Below, in pieces: positions 55,191 through 63,179 of a stretch of 64,000 bases of DNA (within the stretch, counting starts at the first letter, position 1; each line of letters starts with the position of its first letter). The position numbers and the translations under genes were made by a program. The notes below the pieces were generated by a model. It was not told the origin of the DNA and ran no database searches. It saw only the letters and a program-made list of their open reading frames with translations. This stretch comes from Verrucomicrobiaceae bacterium (GTDB taxonomy: Bacteria; Verrucomicrobiota; Verrucomicrobiia; Verrucomicrobiales; Akkermansiaceae): NCBI GenBank assembly GCA_027485995.1, contig JAIXPW010000077.1:1-64000 (forward strand), given 5' to 3'.

Positions 55191-56096
55191 TCAGGCACCG
55201 GCACCAGTGGAACCGTAGGCGAGCTGCGGCAGACCGTAGCCTGCATTGTAGCGGCCATAGGCCTGATAGAGGAACTCGTGGTTCTTGAAGACGTGATCGC
55301 TTTCCATGTTGGTCAGAGAGGAAAGCGTCGGCTTTTTCTCGAACTGCATGAGGAGCGGCTTCACAGCCAGACCGGCCTCGATCAGGAACCAGGCGGTGTC
55401 ACTGGTGAGGTCAGGCAGGACCACGATCTGAGCGGAGTTCCGCTGGATGTTCGTCGCGCCGGCGGCGTTCTTCTCAGCGGTGAGGATCTCCAGCGCGGTG
55501 TCTTCCAGAGCGGGAGGCACGATCAGGAGCAGCTTCTTGCCGAGCTTCATCGCACGGCCAGCACCGTTCTTGCGGCCCTTGATGTTCTTCTTGGCGATCG
55601 AGTAGTTCGCCGCGCTGAGAACACCCACACCCTTGTTGGAAAAGCTGGTGCTCTTCACATCGTTGGGCGCGTGCTTCTTGTTCGCATCGAAGAAATTCAG
55701 ACCAGTGTAGTCCTTGCTCGTGAAGCCATTGTTGAGCAGATCCGCGACAAGCTCGTCGGGATGCTGGCCAGCGGAGGCACCCAGGGAGGCGAACATCGGG
55801 TTGTAGATGCCAGCGCGGTCCTGCTCGATGTCAGCCTGCTTGACTCCGATGGTGGACTCGAACTCATCGTTCTTGATCTCCCACTCGGAGGCGCTGAGGT
55901 TTTCGATGACCACCTCACCCACGAGCTTCTTCATGGATGGGACAGCGCCCAGCCAGTTGTAGGACTCAGAGGCGGAGGAGCTGGAGGTCTCCATGGCGAT
56001 GTCCCGCCAGCCGGGCTCGGCACCCTGGAGGGCGGTGTCAAAGATGACGCGGAAGCCCTTGTTCAGGGCGTTGACAGATGCGGCGTTGATTTGCAT
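55191..56096 (-). CDS. Mu gpT-like major capsid protein
   Basis: 301 residues. The sequence is characteristic of the gpT family: NALNKGFRVIFDTALQGAEP, WLGAVPSMKKLVGEVVIENL, SEWEIKNDEFESTIGVKQAD, IEQDRAGIYNPMFASLGASA, NFFDANKKHAPNDVKS and LLIVPPALEDTALEILTAEK. Length matches the family. It forms the icosahedral shell; the preceding genes supply protease/scaffold and decoration protein. Confidence 0.92.
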   Translation of the reverse strand: MQINAASVNALNKGFRVIFDTALQGAEPGWRDIAMETSSSSASESYNWLGAVPSMKKLVGEVVIENLSASEWEIKNDEFESTIGVKQADIEQDRAGIYNPMFASLGASAGQHPDELVADLLNNGFTSKDYTGLNFFDANKKHAPNDVKSTSFSNKGVGVLSAANYSIAKKNIKGRKNGAGRAMKLGKKLLLIVPPALEDTALEILTAEKNAAGATNIQRNSAQIVVLPDLTSDTAWFLIEAGLAVKPLLMQFEKKPTLSSLTNMESDHVFKNHEFLYQAYGRYNAGYGLPQLAYGSTGAGA

Positions 56097-56147
56097 GGCA
56101 GCGGGAGTTAAAGCGAAGGAGTTGGACAGTTATGGGGGGAGGGTGAA

Positions 56148-56705
56148 TCAGCCGAGGAGACCCTGAAGCACCAGGGCGGCGTAGATGGCGCGGACGTCAT
56201 CCCCGATCTTTTCGGCCTCGGCCTTGAGAGCGGCCAGGTCAGCAGCGCCAGCGGCGGTGCCGTTGGTGGAGGCGAGGACCACAGCGATGGCACCGGGCAG
56301 GCCCGCGCCGACGTTGAGGAAAACCCCTTCCGAATCCACGCGGACCACAATGCCCGCGACGATCTTGTTGGTGGACGTGTTGGCGACGGTGTTGTCATCC
56401 ACCACGTAGGCAGGCTTTCCAACGTGGGCCTTGGTGATGGCATTGGTGCCGTCGTTCTGGTATTGGAAAATACCAGGCTTCACCGTGATCGAGCGATCCG
56501 CCGCAGCGCCGGCGGAGTTGTCGATCGTTTCCTCAGCGCGACCGATCACGCGGAGCGCGGCGGTGTCAGAGGCGGGGACGGCATTGCCGGCGGCGTTCAG
56601 GGCCACCAGCGTGCCAAGGTAGATCTTGGTCGTGGCGGCGAGCGGAACGTTGAGATAACCCCGGGTCAGTTCGGGAGCGTTGAAGGGAGCGGTGGCGGCG
56701 GACAT
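56148..56705 (-). CDS. Capsid decoration-like protein
   Basis: 185 residues: ATTKIYLGTLVALNAAGNAV, LRVIGRAEETIDNSAGAAAD, ITVKPGIFQYQNDGTNAITK, VGKPAYVVDDNTVAN, AGIVVRVDSEGVFLNVG. This pattern of a small beta protein between protease and capsid genes is that of DUF2190-like decoration proteins. It probably stabilises the capsid. Confidence 0.75.
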   Translation of the reverse strand: MSAATAPFNAPELTRGYLNVPLAATTKIYLGTLVALNAAGNAVPASDTAALRVIGRAEETIDNSAGAAADRSITVKPGIFQYQNDGTNAITKAHVGKPAYVVDDNTVANTSTNKIVAGIVVRVDSEGVFLNVGAGLPGAIAVVLASTNGTAAGAADLAALKAEAEKIGDDVRAIYAALVLQGLLG

Positions 56706-56751
56706 GGGAGTCGGGAGCTAGGAGTTTGAAGGTTCGGGCGGCGGGGTGAGA

Positions 56752-57771
56752 TCAGGCCTTTTGGAAGTCCTCTTCCTTGATGCCGAGCTGGCGGCACACT
56801 TCCTTGTCCTCAGCGGACAGGGCCTTGAGCTGCGCTGGCACCTCCACGTTCTTGCCGGGAGCGGTGCCGAGGGCCACGGTGGGCTGGATGCTGGCGGCGA
56901 GGGCCTTCAGCACCGGGATGGGAGTGATGGCGACCTGCTCAGCGGAAAGCGGGATGACCTTGCCCAGGGCGGTGGCGGCAGAGACAATGTTGTCCCGCTC
57001 CATGGCGTCGATGCGGGCGGACAGCGCGGTGACATCCTCCGGCTTGGTGGCAGCAGCAGCAGGCGCGGCGGAAAGCTCTTCAGGCTTGGCAGCGGCGGCG
57101 ATGAGTTCCTCATCCGTCACAGTGGCCGGATCGAGCTTCAGGAGAGTGGCGAGCAGGGCGCGATAGTCAGGATTCATGGAGGCGGTTGGTTTGGAGAGGA
57201 TGGGTGGAAGAGCGGAGTAGGCGTGGACGTCTGGGAGCTGGCCGTTCCGAGTGAGGGCCACGGAATGCACGAAGGTGACTTCACCCTTTTCGTTCTTCCC
57301 CACCGTGGGGCTCAGGTCGCGGTAGTGCCGGCCCGTGTAGTAGGCCTCACCTTCCGGCGTCCAGGTGGTGGGGGTGTAAACGATGCCCACGCCGGCCTTC
57401 ACGGAGAGCACGCCGTATCCAGCCACGAGCTGCGGCTCAGCGGGCGGGATCGGTTTCCCCTCGGCATCGAACTTGGGGGTGGTGTTGTGATTCCAATCGA
57501 GCGCCACTTCCCCGAATCCGAGGGCGGCCTGATTGGCGGAAAGTTCACGGAGCGTGGTCTCATTGCAGATCACCGGCTCGCCAGCGAGGTCCTGGGACTC
57601 GCCCCATGGGCAGATCACCAAGGAATCCGGCAGAGGGATGAGACCCTTTTGAACGGGGCTGGTGCCTGGCGCGGCGAGCGCCCTCACCTGAAGCCGACAC
57701 ACGGCGTTCAGTGCTTTGTTAGCGGGGCGCTGGGCTACGGCAGGCATCAGATGCTGGCACCGTGCCCGCAT
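56752..57771 (-). CDS. Mu gpI-like head protease with C-terminal scaffold
   Basis: 339 residues. The protease part (about 40-190) has VICPWGESQDLAGEPVICNE, GFGEVALDWNHNTTPKFDAE and YYTGRHYRDLSPTVGKNEKG, with VHSVALTRNGQLPDVHA near its end. This is the gpI layout, with the conserved Asp/His pair near DWNHN and the catalytic serine probably in FVHSVAL. The Ala-rich helical C-terminus is scaffold-like. An internal in-frame ATG at 57177 (MNPDYRALLATLLKLDPATV) could produce the separate scaffold, as gpZ in Mu. The exact N-terminal start is uncertain. Confidence 0.85.
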   Translation of the reverse strand: MRARCQHLMPAVAQRPANKALNAVCRLQVRALAAPGTSPVQKGLIPLPDSLVICPWGESQDLAGEPVICNETTLRELSANQAALGFGEVALDWNHNTTPKFDAEGKPIPPAEPQLVAGYGVLSVKAGVGIVYTPTTWTPEGEAYYTGRHYRDLSPTVGKNEKGEVTFVHSVALTRNGQLPDVHAYSALPPILSKPTASMNPDYRALLATLLKLDPATVTDEELIAAAAKPEELSAAPAAAATKPEDVTALSARIDAMERDNIVSAATALGKVIPLSAEQVAITPIPVLKALAASIQPTVALGTAPGKNVEVPAQLKALSAEDKEVCRQLGIKEEDFQKA

Positions 57772-57828
57772 CGGCTTTTTCCCGCTATGGAGGCTGGCGT
57801 GAGTGGCGGGAGTTATCCCGCCACCCGA

Positions 57829-58341
57829 TCACGGTCTGCTATGCACTCGGGCGCGGAGCACCTGCTCGATCAGGCGGATGGCCTGCGGCGTAGGACGGCC
57901 AGACTTATCAAAGGGCAGATAGGGCCGCGGCGGCATCTTCGATCCTGGATGATTCACGAAGGCCACCGGATGCGCGGCACCGGGCCAGAACAGCGCCTTG
58001 CCATTTTTGGGGAGGATCTTGTGGGGCGCGGTCTTTCCGCCAAGCTGGTGAATCGCGGCATAATCCCGATCACTCCCCACAGTTGTTCCCCGCGTGGTGG
58101 CGGAGGTCATGCGGATGCTCTTCGCCATCGTGCCGGTGTCCCGCAGACGCGAGGGCTGGCCGTTCGCCTTGTTTGCCCAGGGCGCGGGGCGGAGGCTCGC
58201 ATCATTGAAGGCCCGCTTGCCCAGCGAGGCCAGACCCAGACCGATCGCCGCATGCAGGCCGCGCTTATCAGACACCGCCTTGTAAAGGCTCGCCAGCGCC
58301 GGGCTCAGCGTGTTCGAGTCGAGGCGAAACTCAGCTTGCAT
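57829..58341 (-). CDS. Mu gpG-like virion morphogenesis protein
   Basis: 170 residues. It has LASLYKAVSDKRGLHAAIG, SRLRDTGTMAKSIRMTSATT, VGSDRDYAAIHQLGGKTAPH and PPRPYLPFDKSGRP. The segments R-L-x-D-T-G, A-x-I-H-Q-x-G-G and R-P-Y-L-x-x are the hallmarks of the phage virion morphogenesis (gpG) family. It overlaps the DnaA-domain-like gene by 11 bases. Confidence 0.88.
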   Translation of the reverse strand: MQAEFRLDSNTLSPALASLYKAVSDKRGLHAAIGLGLASLGKRAFNDASLRPAPWANKANGQPSRLRDTGTMAKSIRMTSATTRGTTVGSDRDYAAIHQLGGKTAPHKILPKNGKALFWPGAAHPVAFVNHPGSKMPPRPYLPFDKSGRPTPQAIRLIEQVLRARVHSRP

Positions 58342-58756
58342 AGGTCATCTCTAGCAGACGAGTGACTCGCTTGGCCAGTTCTTCATCCGTTTTCAGCCGG
58401 GTCTGCATCTGCTTGCAGGCGTGAATGATGGTGCCGTGATCCAGCCCACCCAGCACATCGCCGATCTCCTGAAACGTGAATTGATGCCGGGTCCGGAGGA
58501 TCAGGGCCACCGCCTGGCGGGCCTCGGGTATGTTCCCCTGGCGAGTCCGTAGAAAGATCATGTCCATGTCCACTTCCCACAGCGCCGCCGCATTCACCGC
58601 CAAGCGCCGCGCCTGATTCGTGCAGGTGACCGGCTGGCCATCCAGGGCGGAATCGATCGCCAGCATCTCCTCACGCAGCTTCACGCGCCGCGCCTTCAGC
58701 TCATCGATCAGAGCATCCGTGGGAATGGTGGCGAGGTCGATCATGGCTTCATTCAT
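58331..58756 (-). CDS. Stand-alone DnaA domain-IV-like DNA-binding protein
   Basis: 141 residues from the ATG at 58756, which has GGAG four bases upstream and overlaps the stop of the 75-aa gene. Residues 10-45 are helical and charged (ALIDELKARRVKLREEM). Residues 68-140 match the C-terminal box-binding domain of DnaA: IPEARQAVALILRTRHQFTF, EIGDVLGGLDHGTIIHACKQ. The signature G-G-x-D-H-x-T-x-x-H-A-C is intact except for one Thr replaced by Gly. There is no AAA+ part, so it cannot open an origin alone. It may compete for DnaA boxes or regulate phage transcription. It sits between gpG and gpF in the head operon. Confidence 0.85.
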   Translation of the reverse strand: MNEAMIDLATIPTDALIDELKARRVKLREEMLAIDSALDGQPVTCTNQARRLAVNAAALWEVDMDMIFLRTRQGNIPEARQAVALILRTRHQFTFQEIGDVLGGLDHGTIIHACKQMQTRLKTDEELAKRVTRLLEMTYAS

Positions 58757-58976
58757 GCAGCTCCGCACGAAGCGCAGATCCAGAGATGGAGCCTGGCAGG
58801 GCGCGAAGAAATCGCTCAGGTTCATCTGTTGAAACTTCGCCATCGTCATCCAGCGCCAGATCCACACAGAGCTGGCGCGTGTGGATGTCGGAGAACTGGA
58901 TCTTGCCGTCGATCAACTCGGCGGAACCTACGATTTCAGGGGTGTCAGTGGTGTAATCAGTGAGGGTAACTTTCAT
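58749..58976 (-). CDS. Small acidic phage protein
   Basis: 75 residues (MKVTLTDYTTDTPEIVGSAE, CVDLALDDDGEVSTDEPERF). It begins four bases before the end of the MuF gene and overlaps the DnaA-like gene by eight. The tight coupling makes expression likely. No family is recognised; its acidity could allow DNA mimicry or a partner role for the basic DnaA-like protein, which is speculation. Confidence 0.6.
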   Translation of the reverse strand: MKVTLTDYTTDTPEIVGSAELIDGKIQFSDIHTRQLCVDLALDDDGEVSTDEPERFLRALPGSISGSALRAELHE

Positions 58977-60685
58977 GGGAAATTGCGGTTGAAGACTGGG
59001 GCAGCAATGCCGAATCCGGATTGTTTCAAAGTGGTTATGCGCTGGAACATGCGATCAACGGCGTCTCTTCCGACGAGGGAGACAACCTCAGATTCCCACT
59101 CATTGCGCCGGGCGACAAAGTCATCCAGCTGGCGGTTAGACTCGGGATCCAAGGGCATTCCATGCAGCGGACCAGGGAAACGTGTGCCGGAGCCATCCGG
59201 GTGAGAGGACAGCGAAAGGCCGTTGTCGATCAGGGCTACTTCCATGTGTGGCGAGCCCTTCTTTGACTTCAGCATCCAGTTTCCCTGGTGCCGGTCGAGG
59301 TGACCCAGCACATCATCCAGTAGCTGCATTTTCCTGGCATCATCCGGAGAGATGTTAGGACGGCCTCCCCGCTTGCGGACATCGAACACTGTCTTGAATC
59401 CAGGCCGGAAAAGCTGAGCGGATCCGACTTCACCATTTCGAGTGATGATCTCAGTGGGTGGCACGAGGTTGATGCCAAGGTATTGGTCGATCAGACTCGC
59501 GGCCTTCTCACGCTTGTATTGCTCACCAGGAAGAATGCCCGGTCGAAGGATCCGTGGATCCTCACCGGCAGCTGACTTGAAGACGACCTGGACGCCGTTC
59601 TTCACCTTGGTCGTGGTATTGACTCCGCCACCCAGCGGCACCTCAGTCTTGTAGTTCGCGGTAGCGATTCGAGCCCGCATGCGATCGGTCGCATCCGTAG
59701 GAAGTTTCACGGCAGCTTTCTTCGCCTTTGGCTTGGGCGCGGGCGCAGCAGGCGGGATGACGGCCACGATCGGGCCGGGGGCTGGCGGGACCACGGCCGG
59801 AGCCGGGGCAGGAGTCGGGGCGGGGCCATTCTTCCACCAGTCTAGCAGCGTCCGCCCATCTTCCAGACGCTGGCGGGCCGCGAAGTCCTCGAAGGCTTGT
59901 CGCTCGCTTGGAGTGAACCGCGCTAGGATCTGATCGATCGAAAGCGCATCCTCACCCGGCCGCCATTCGTAGCCATCGCCGGTCTTTTCGCGAGGCGTCC
60001 GCAGATCGAAGAACCCTTGAGCCCCCGGCTTCACCAGGCGCTGGTTTTGCTCGATCTCCCGGAGCTGGCTGGGTGGTAGCACGATCTTATCTTCATCCGG
60101 CTTCCGCACTTCCTTGGCGGCGATCTCCCCCACCTCTTCCGCCGTCATCGGCACGCAGTCGCAACGGCAGTTGAACTCCCACGGCGGCGTATGATTGATC
60201 CAGAACGGGTGATTCGCCGGAAGGATCTTCTTGTCCAGGGCGGCATGAGTCGGGCGGACCCTGTTGTCTTCACTGGAGAGATACTTCCGATAGGGAAACA
60301 CATCCACGTGTTCCTCCATCAGGGCGTGTTGGGTGCGGGCATAGGCCTGCCAGCCATGCAGGCGCAGCAGCAGCTCGGCGCGGCGGTAGGCGGCGCTTTG
60401 CTGCTTCGCCCGCTCATCCGGATCGGTGGAAGTCACCAGCCAGGGAGACAGCTCATTCAGGATCCGGCCACGCAGATCCTTGAAATCCCCGCCCACCGGC
60501 AGCTGAGCGGTCAGCTCCCGCACGCGGGCCACCACATCCAGCGCCTCGATCCCCGTCACGAGAAAGGCCCGCGCCTGAAGCTCCGGCGCGAGCTGGTCAA
60601 ACACCCGGCGAGTGACCGCCGGCTTCCCTTCAATGAAGGCCGCGCCTTCCGTGTGGGGGACTGGAGTGGTGAGGAATTTTGCCAT
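58973..60685 (-). CDS. MuF minor head protein fused to a kinase-like domain
   Basis: 570 residues. The first 230 are a phage head morphogenesis (Mu gpF/SPP1 gp7) domain, with YRKYLSSEDNRVRPTHAALD, FWINHTPPWEFNCRCDCVP and TAEEV. Residues 285-325 are a Pro/Ala/Lys linker. From about 335 the protein has the core of the actin-fragmin/PI3K/HipA-like kinase fold. A candidate ATP lysine is Lys370 (VQVVFK), and a helix Glu lies in GEQYKREKAASLIDQYLG. The catalytic loop is HLDRHQGNWML (Asp464, Arg465, Asn469), and the metal-binding Asp487 lies in ALIDNGLSLS. MuF proteins travel inside the capsid and often carry C-terminal effectors, so this may be a kinase delivered with phage DNA. Confidence 0.82.
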   Translation of the reverse strand: MAKFLTTPVPHTEGAAFIEGKPAVTRRVFDQLAPELQARAFLVTGIEALDVVARVRELTAQLPVGGDFKDLRGRILNELSPWLVTSTDPDERAKQQSAAYRRAELLLRLHGWQAYARTQHALMEEHVDVFPYRKYLSSEDNRVRPTHAALDKKILPANHPFWINHTPPWEFNCRCDCVPMTAEEVGEIAAKEVRKPDEDKIVLPPSQLREIEQNQRLVKPGAQGFFDLRTPREKTGDGYEWRPGEDALSIDQILARFTPSERQAFEDFAARQRLEDGRTLLDWWKNGPAPTPAPAPAVVPPAPGPIVAVIPPAAPAPKPKAKKAAVKLPTDATDRMRARIATANYKTEVPLGGGVNTTTKVKNGVQVVFKSAAGEDPRILRPGILPGEQYKREKAASLIDQYLGINLVPPTEIITRNGEVGSAQLFRPGFKTVFDVRKRGGRPNISPDDARKMQLLDDVLGHLDRHQGNWMLKSKKGSPHMEVALIDNGLSLSSHPDGSGTRFPGPLHGMPLDPESNRQLDDFVARRNEWESEVVSLVGRDAVDRMFQRITTLKQSGFGIAAPVFNRNFP

Positions 60686-60711
60686 GATAGTTGAATGAAA
60701 AGTCGGTATAA

Positions 60712-61203
60712 TTAGCTGTTGGGCAAATCAATACCTTCGCGGGACCACGCCCACACCCATTTATCACGCCCCGGCCTGCCAGAGCGTGTATCGGTTCCAG
60801 AGCGTGCGCGACCTACCCGCGTCCATCCGTCGAAGCGGTAGGTGTTGCCGTTGTGAAGATCGGCGTCTTGGTAGCTCACCGCGTAGTCATAGCCGAGCGC
60901 GGGGAATACGCATTCCCGCCATAGCCGCAATGCAACGCGGCATAGGCCGCCGCGAGCCGCACACAGTCGCGAGAGTTCGATTGTGTTGTCTCTGGTCATC
61001 CATGAGCATCCGCCGCCGACCACTGGCATTATGAGCGTCGAGGCCGTTGCGACGGCGAGAGCTTCATCTCCCATCCATAGCGCATGGCACGATGCGGCTC
61101 CTTGGTTGCCACGTTTCAGTGGCCCCATTTTGTGGCCCCACGCCACCAGCATTTCGTTTGCTTCGTCGAGCGGGACCGGATCAAAGCCGACAAAGCCCAA
61201 CAA
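60712..61203 (-). CDS. GNAT-like phage protein, candidate Mom-related DNA modification enzyme
   Basis: 163 residues from a TTG start. The pattern NTIELSRLCAARGGLCRVAL, RLWRECVFPALGYDYAVSYQ, DADLHNGNTYRFDGWTRVGR and SGRPGRDKWVWAW is that of acetyltransferase-fold phage proteins. The layout S-Y-x-D-x-x-x-H-x-G-x-x-Y-x-x-x-G-W is shared with Mom proteins, which modify adenine in phage DNA and block restriction. An XF1762-like GNAT of unknown function is the alternative. The next gene upstream encodes a small Cys4 protein, loosely recalling the com-mom pair. The start codon is uncertain. Confidence 0.55.
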   Translation of the reverse strand: MLGFVGFDPVPLDEANEMLVAWGHKMGPLKRGNQGAASCHALWMGDEALAVATASTLIMPVVGGGCSWMTRDNTIELSRLCAARGGLCRVALRLWRECVFPALGYDYAVSYQDADLHNGNTYRFDGWTRVGRARSGTDTRSGRPGRDKWVWAWSREGIDLPNS

Positions 61204-61293
61204 GGCGGCGCACCTAATGCCGACCCGTCCCGAGTTTGGGCGGGGGGGCTTGGCTAGGTGCCTCCATTTGCGGCGGCGTGGCGGTTCCGGTCG

Positions 61294-61626
61294 TCATAGG
61301 TGGCCTTGATCGTTCTGTCGATCTTCGATCAGCATTTCCTTCCATCGGAGCAGAGCGTCGATCGTCTCATCAATGTCCTGATCGATGGGTTTCACAGACC
61401 TTCCAGCTCTGATGAGTTTCTTGAGTGCGTGGGCCTGCGCGTGATGCTTGATCCCCAGTATTTCACAGAGTCGATAAAAGTCGAAGATGATGCCCTTCCA
61501 TGCCCAGCGATACCGCTCCGGAGTCGGGCCACCAGCAGAACCAGCCACGCGATGCAGCAGCTCATCCGGTTCCGGAAACATGCAGGACGGGCAGTCCACG
61601 TTTCGGCATTGGCATTTCTCACTCAT
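61294..61626 (-). CDS. Small zinc-binding phage protein, DUF3310-like helical part
   Basis: 110 residues. The N-terminus carries a Cys cluster CQCRNVDCPSC. The remainder is helical (WKGIIFDFYRLCEILGIKHH, AHALKKLIRAGRSVKPIDQD, IDETIDALLRWKEMLIED), resembling DUF3310-type proteins. It overlaps the next upstream gene by four bases. The role is unknown. Confidence 0.6.
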   Translation of the reverse strand: MSEKCQCRNVDCPSCMFPEPDELLHRVAGSAGGPTPERYRWAWKGIIFDFYRLCEILGIKHHAQAHALKKLIRAGRSVKPIDQDIDETIDALLRWKEMLIEDRQNDQGHL

Positions 61627-62309
61627 GGTTGGCAGGCTGGGCAGTCGATTTCCCCTTGGTTCTCACACACGCAAAGATCGCCGCCACAGCGGCACGTGAT
61701 AGTTCCAAGGTTATCGCAGTTACCACACCACGCATCCGAATCGAATTCCTCATCATCAAAGTTCGGCCTTGTTGGTCCGTCACAGGAGCCGCCTGCGAGA
61801 CAGGAATCGCATGGGCCATTGTCGGCCTCGCAGGTCTTTGCCATCTCGGCAATGAAGAATTGATACTCCTCAGATTGAAACGGATCTTTCTCGATCGCGG
61901 ATGGTGAACGGGGAAGATCTGCCCAGTGGGAGACTTTGCAGCGGGTGGCATCGACATCGCGCCAGGTCTCCCCATCGTGATAGCCCAGCCACACTGGCTC
62001 ATCATTTTCCGGGTGATGAATGAGAACCGTTAGATCAGCGTCCGGCATGTGATCGGCCGCCGCGATCCAATGAATCATGCAGGGCATCGCCACGAGTTTT
62101 GCCGGCAGTCGATGGACCTTTTCATCAGGGAGATGGACCGCTGCCGCTTCGATCGCACGACTGAGGAAACCCTCACGGGAAGTGACGGGCCGGCCGTAGA
62201 TCCAGATTTCCAGAAACCTCATGCCGCGCATGGCCTCGGCCTCACCGATCTCGATCTTGCCCCGCGTGGAATGAACGGCGAATACTTGGTAGGGATGGGT
62301 GTCACTCAT
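61623..62309 (-). CDS. DUF551-like phage protein with C-terminal zinc-knuckle tail
   Basis: 228 residues. The middle (about 75-135) has the DUF551 layout W-I-x-x...L-x-x-x-x...V-x-H-W-x-x-L-P (IHWIAAADHMPDADLTVLIH, GYHDGETWRDVDATRCKVSH). The tail from about 160 contains three Cys groups (CEADNGPCDSCLAGGSC; CGNCDNLGTITCRCGGDLCV; CENQGEIDCPAC) likely to bind zinc. DUF551 proteins are common in phage early regions with unknown function. Both ends overlap neighbours by four bases. Confidence 0.7.
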   Translation of the reverse strand: MSDTHPYQVFAVHSTRGKIEIGEAEAMRGMRFLEIWIYGRPVTSREGFLSRAIEAAAVHLPDEKVHRLPAKLVAMPCMIHWIAAADHMPDADLTVLIHHPENDEPVWLGYHDGETWRDVDATRCKVSHWADLPRSPSAIEKDPFQSEEYQFFIAEMAKTCEADNGPCDSCLAGGSCDGPTRPNFDDEEFDSDAWCGNCDNLGTITCRCGGDLCVCENQGEIDCPACQP

Positions 62310-62545
62310 GACTTGGAAGATTGAGAGGCTTCAGGGAACTGGACGGAAAAGCCGGTGATGACCGAAACGTCCTTGGAGTGGAACTCGATCACCTTCCCGA
62401 TCACAATTCCGAGGTTGGACATGCTGAGTGCATCCGCGCTGGCGATGTCGCACTCGATCGTCCGGTGTGACGGTGGCGAGTTGTGATATTTCCGGTAACA
62501 GATGATCACGCGGAAAGGCTTCTTGGTATTGAGAGGGGCGCTCAT
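62306..62545 (-). CDS. Small phage protein, function unknown
   Basis: 79 residues (KKPFRVIICYRKYHNSPPSH, TIECDIASADALSMSNLGIV, SKDVSVITGFSVQFPEA). Predicted mixed alpha/beta. It overlaps the downstream gene by four bases. Its leader is a CCAAGTTCCAAGTG-type repeat without Shine-Dalgarno. No family is recognised. Confidence 0.55.
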   Translation of the reverse strand: MSAPLNTKKPFRVIICYRKYHNSPPSHRTIECDIASADALSMSNLGIVIGKVIEFHSKDVSVITGFSVQFPEASQSSKS

Positions 62546-62582
62546 CGTTGGAACTTGTCAGTTGGCACTTGGAACTTGGACC
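62546..62582 (-). repeat. CCAAGTT short-word repeat leader
   Basis: On the minus strand GTCCAAGTTCCAAGTGCCAA is followed by CTGACAAGTTCCAACG, three to four imperfect copies of CCAAGTT with about 8-bp period, ending at the ATG of the 79-aa gene. Confidence 0.65.
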
Positions 62583-62583
62583 T

Positions 62584-62838
62584 TCAGTCCCGCTTCGCCT
62601 TCACCAGATCCACCTGGTCGGTCTCCCAGGCTTTCAGCGCATCGGCTTCCTTGGGAAACTTGTCGGTCATCGGCCAGGCCTTGCAGTCGATCGTGTTGCC
62701 ACACTCCACGAAGTAGAGAGTGGGATTCAGCCACCTCACGACATGAGGCTTCACGCCACAGTGTGGGCAGGCCTTCAGCTCGGGAGCTGGTGAGACGGCT
62801 CCGCCGAAAGCGGACTCGAATTCACGGGCAGAGATCAT
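62584..62838 (-). CDS. Lar-like zinc-ribbon protein (possible restriction alleviation)
   Basis: 84 residues. ELKACPHCGVKPHVVRWLNP, LYFVECGNTIDCKAWPMTDK and EADALKAWET have the layout of Lar-family restriction alleviation proteins, with two Cys pairs and the Ala/Trp ending. Lar proteins modulate host restriction. The similarity is in pattern, so a generic zinc ribbon is possible. It would fit with the Mom-like protein in the same operon. Confidence 0.6.
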   Translation of the reverse strand: MISAREFESAFGGAVSPAPELKACPHCGVKPHVVRWLNPTLYFVECGNTIDCKAWPMTDKFPKEADALKAWETDQVDLVKAKRD

Positions 62839-63179
62839 GACGCGGATTCGTTGGGAAGGTGGACATCCAGCACGGCCACCGGGGCGATGAGACCGCGATC
62901 CCGTGCCCAGGGCACAGTGGTTGTGATGATGGTCTCTGGATTCACCAGGCCAGCGCGGGAGATCATGCGCGGGGTGCGGGTCCGTTCACCCAGGGCGAAG
63001 CGGCGCTCTTCCAACCACACTTTATAAGGGAAGCCGCTCATCGGGTGCGGATACTGAGCATAGGCCTCGCGGATCCGCCGGCGGACTTCCTTTCGCGACA
63101 GCCCTTCCGTGCCCACGAGCGCGGCGGCAATGATGGCGCGGGCGCGTTGACGCCAGCTGAGGTTCTTCGTGGCGATCAT
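62835..63179 (-). CDS. Phage early-region protein, function unknown
   Basis: 114 residues. RQRARAIIAAALVGTEGLSR, EVRRRIREAYAQYPHPMSGF and PYKVWLEERRFALG resemble a recurring phage motif (A-Y-P-x-x...P-Y-K-x-W-L-x-E) of unknown role. It is coupled to both neighbours by ATGA overlaps. It is basic overall. Confidence 0.6.
   Translation of the reverse strand: MIATKNLSWRQRARAIIAAALVGTEGLSRKEVRRRIREAYAQYPHPMSGFPYKVWLEERRFALGERTRTPRMISRAGLVNPETIITTTVPWARDRGLIAPVAVLDVHLPNESAS

Noticed and set aside
56746-58365. 539-codon plus-strand open frame
   Set aside because: Antisense to the protease and gpG-like genes, which are clearly real on the minus strand.
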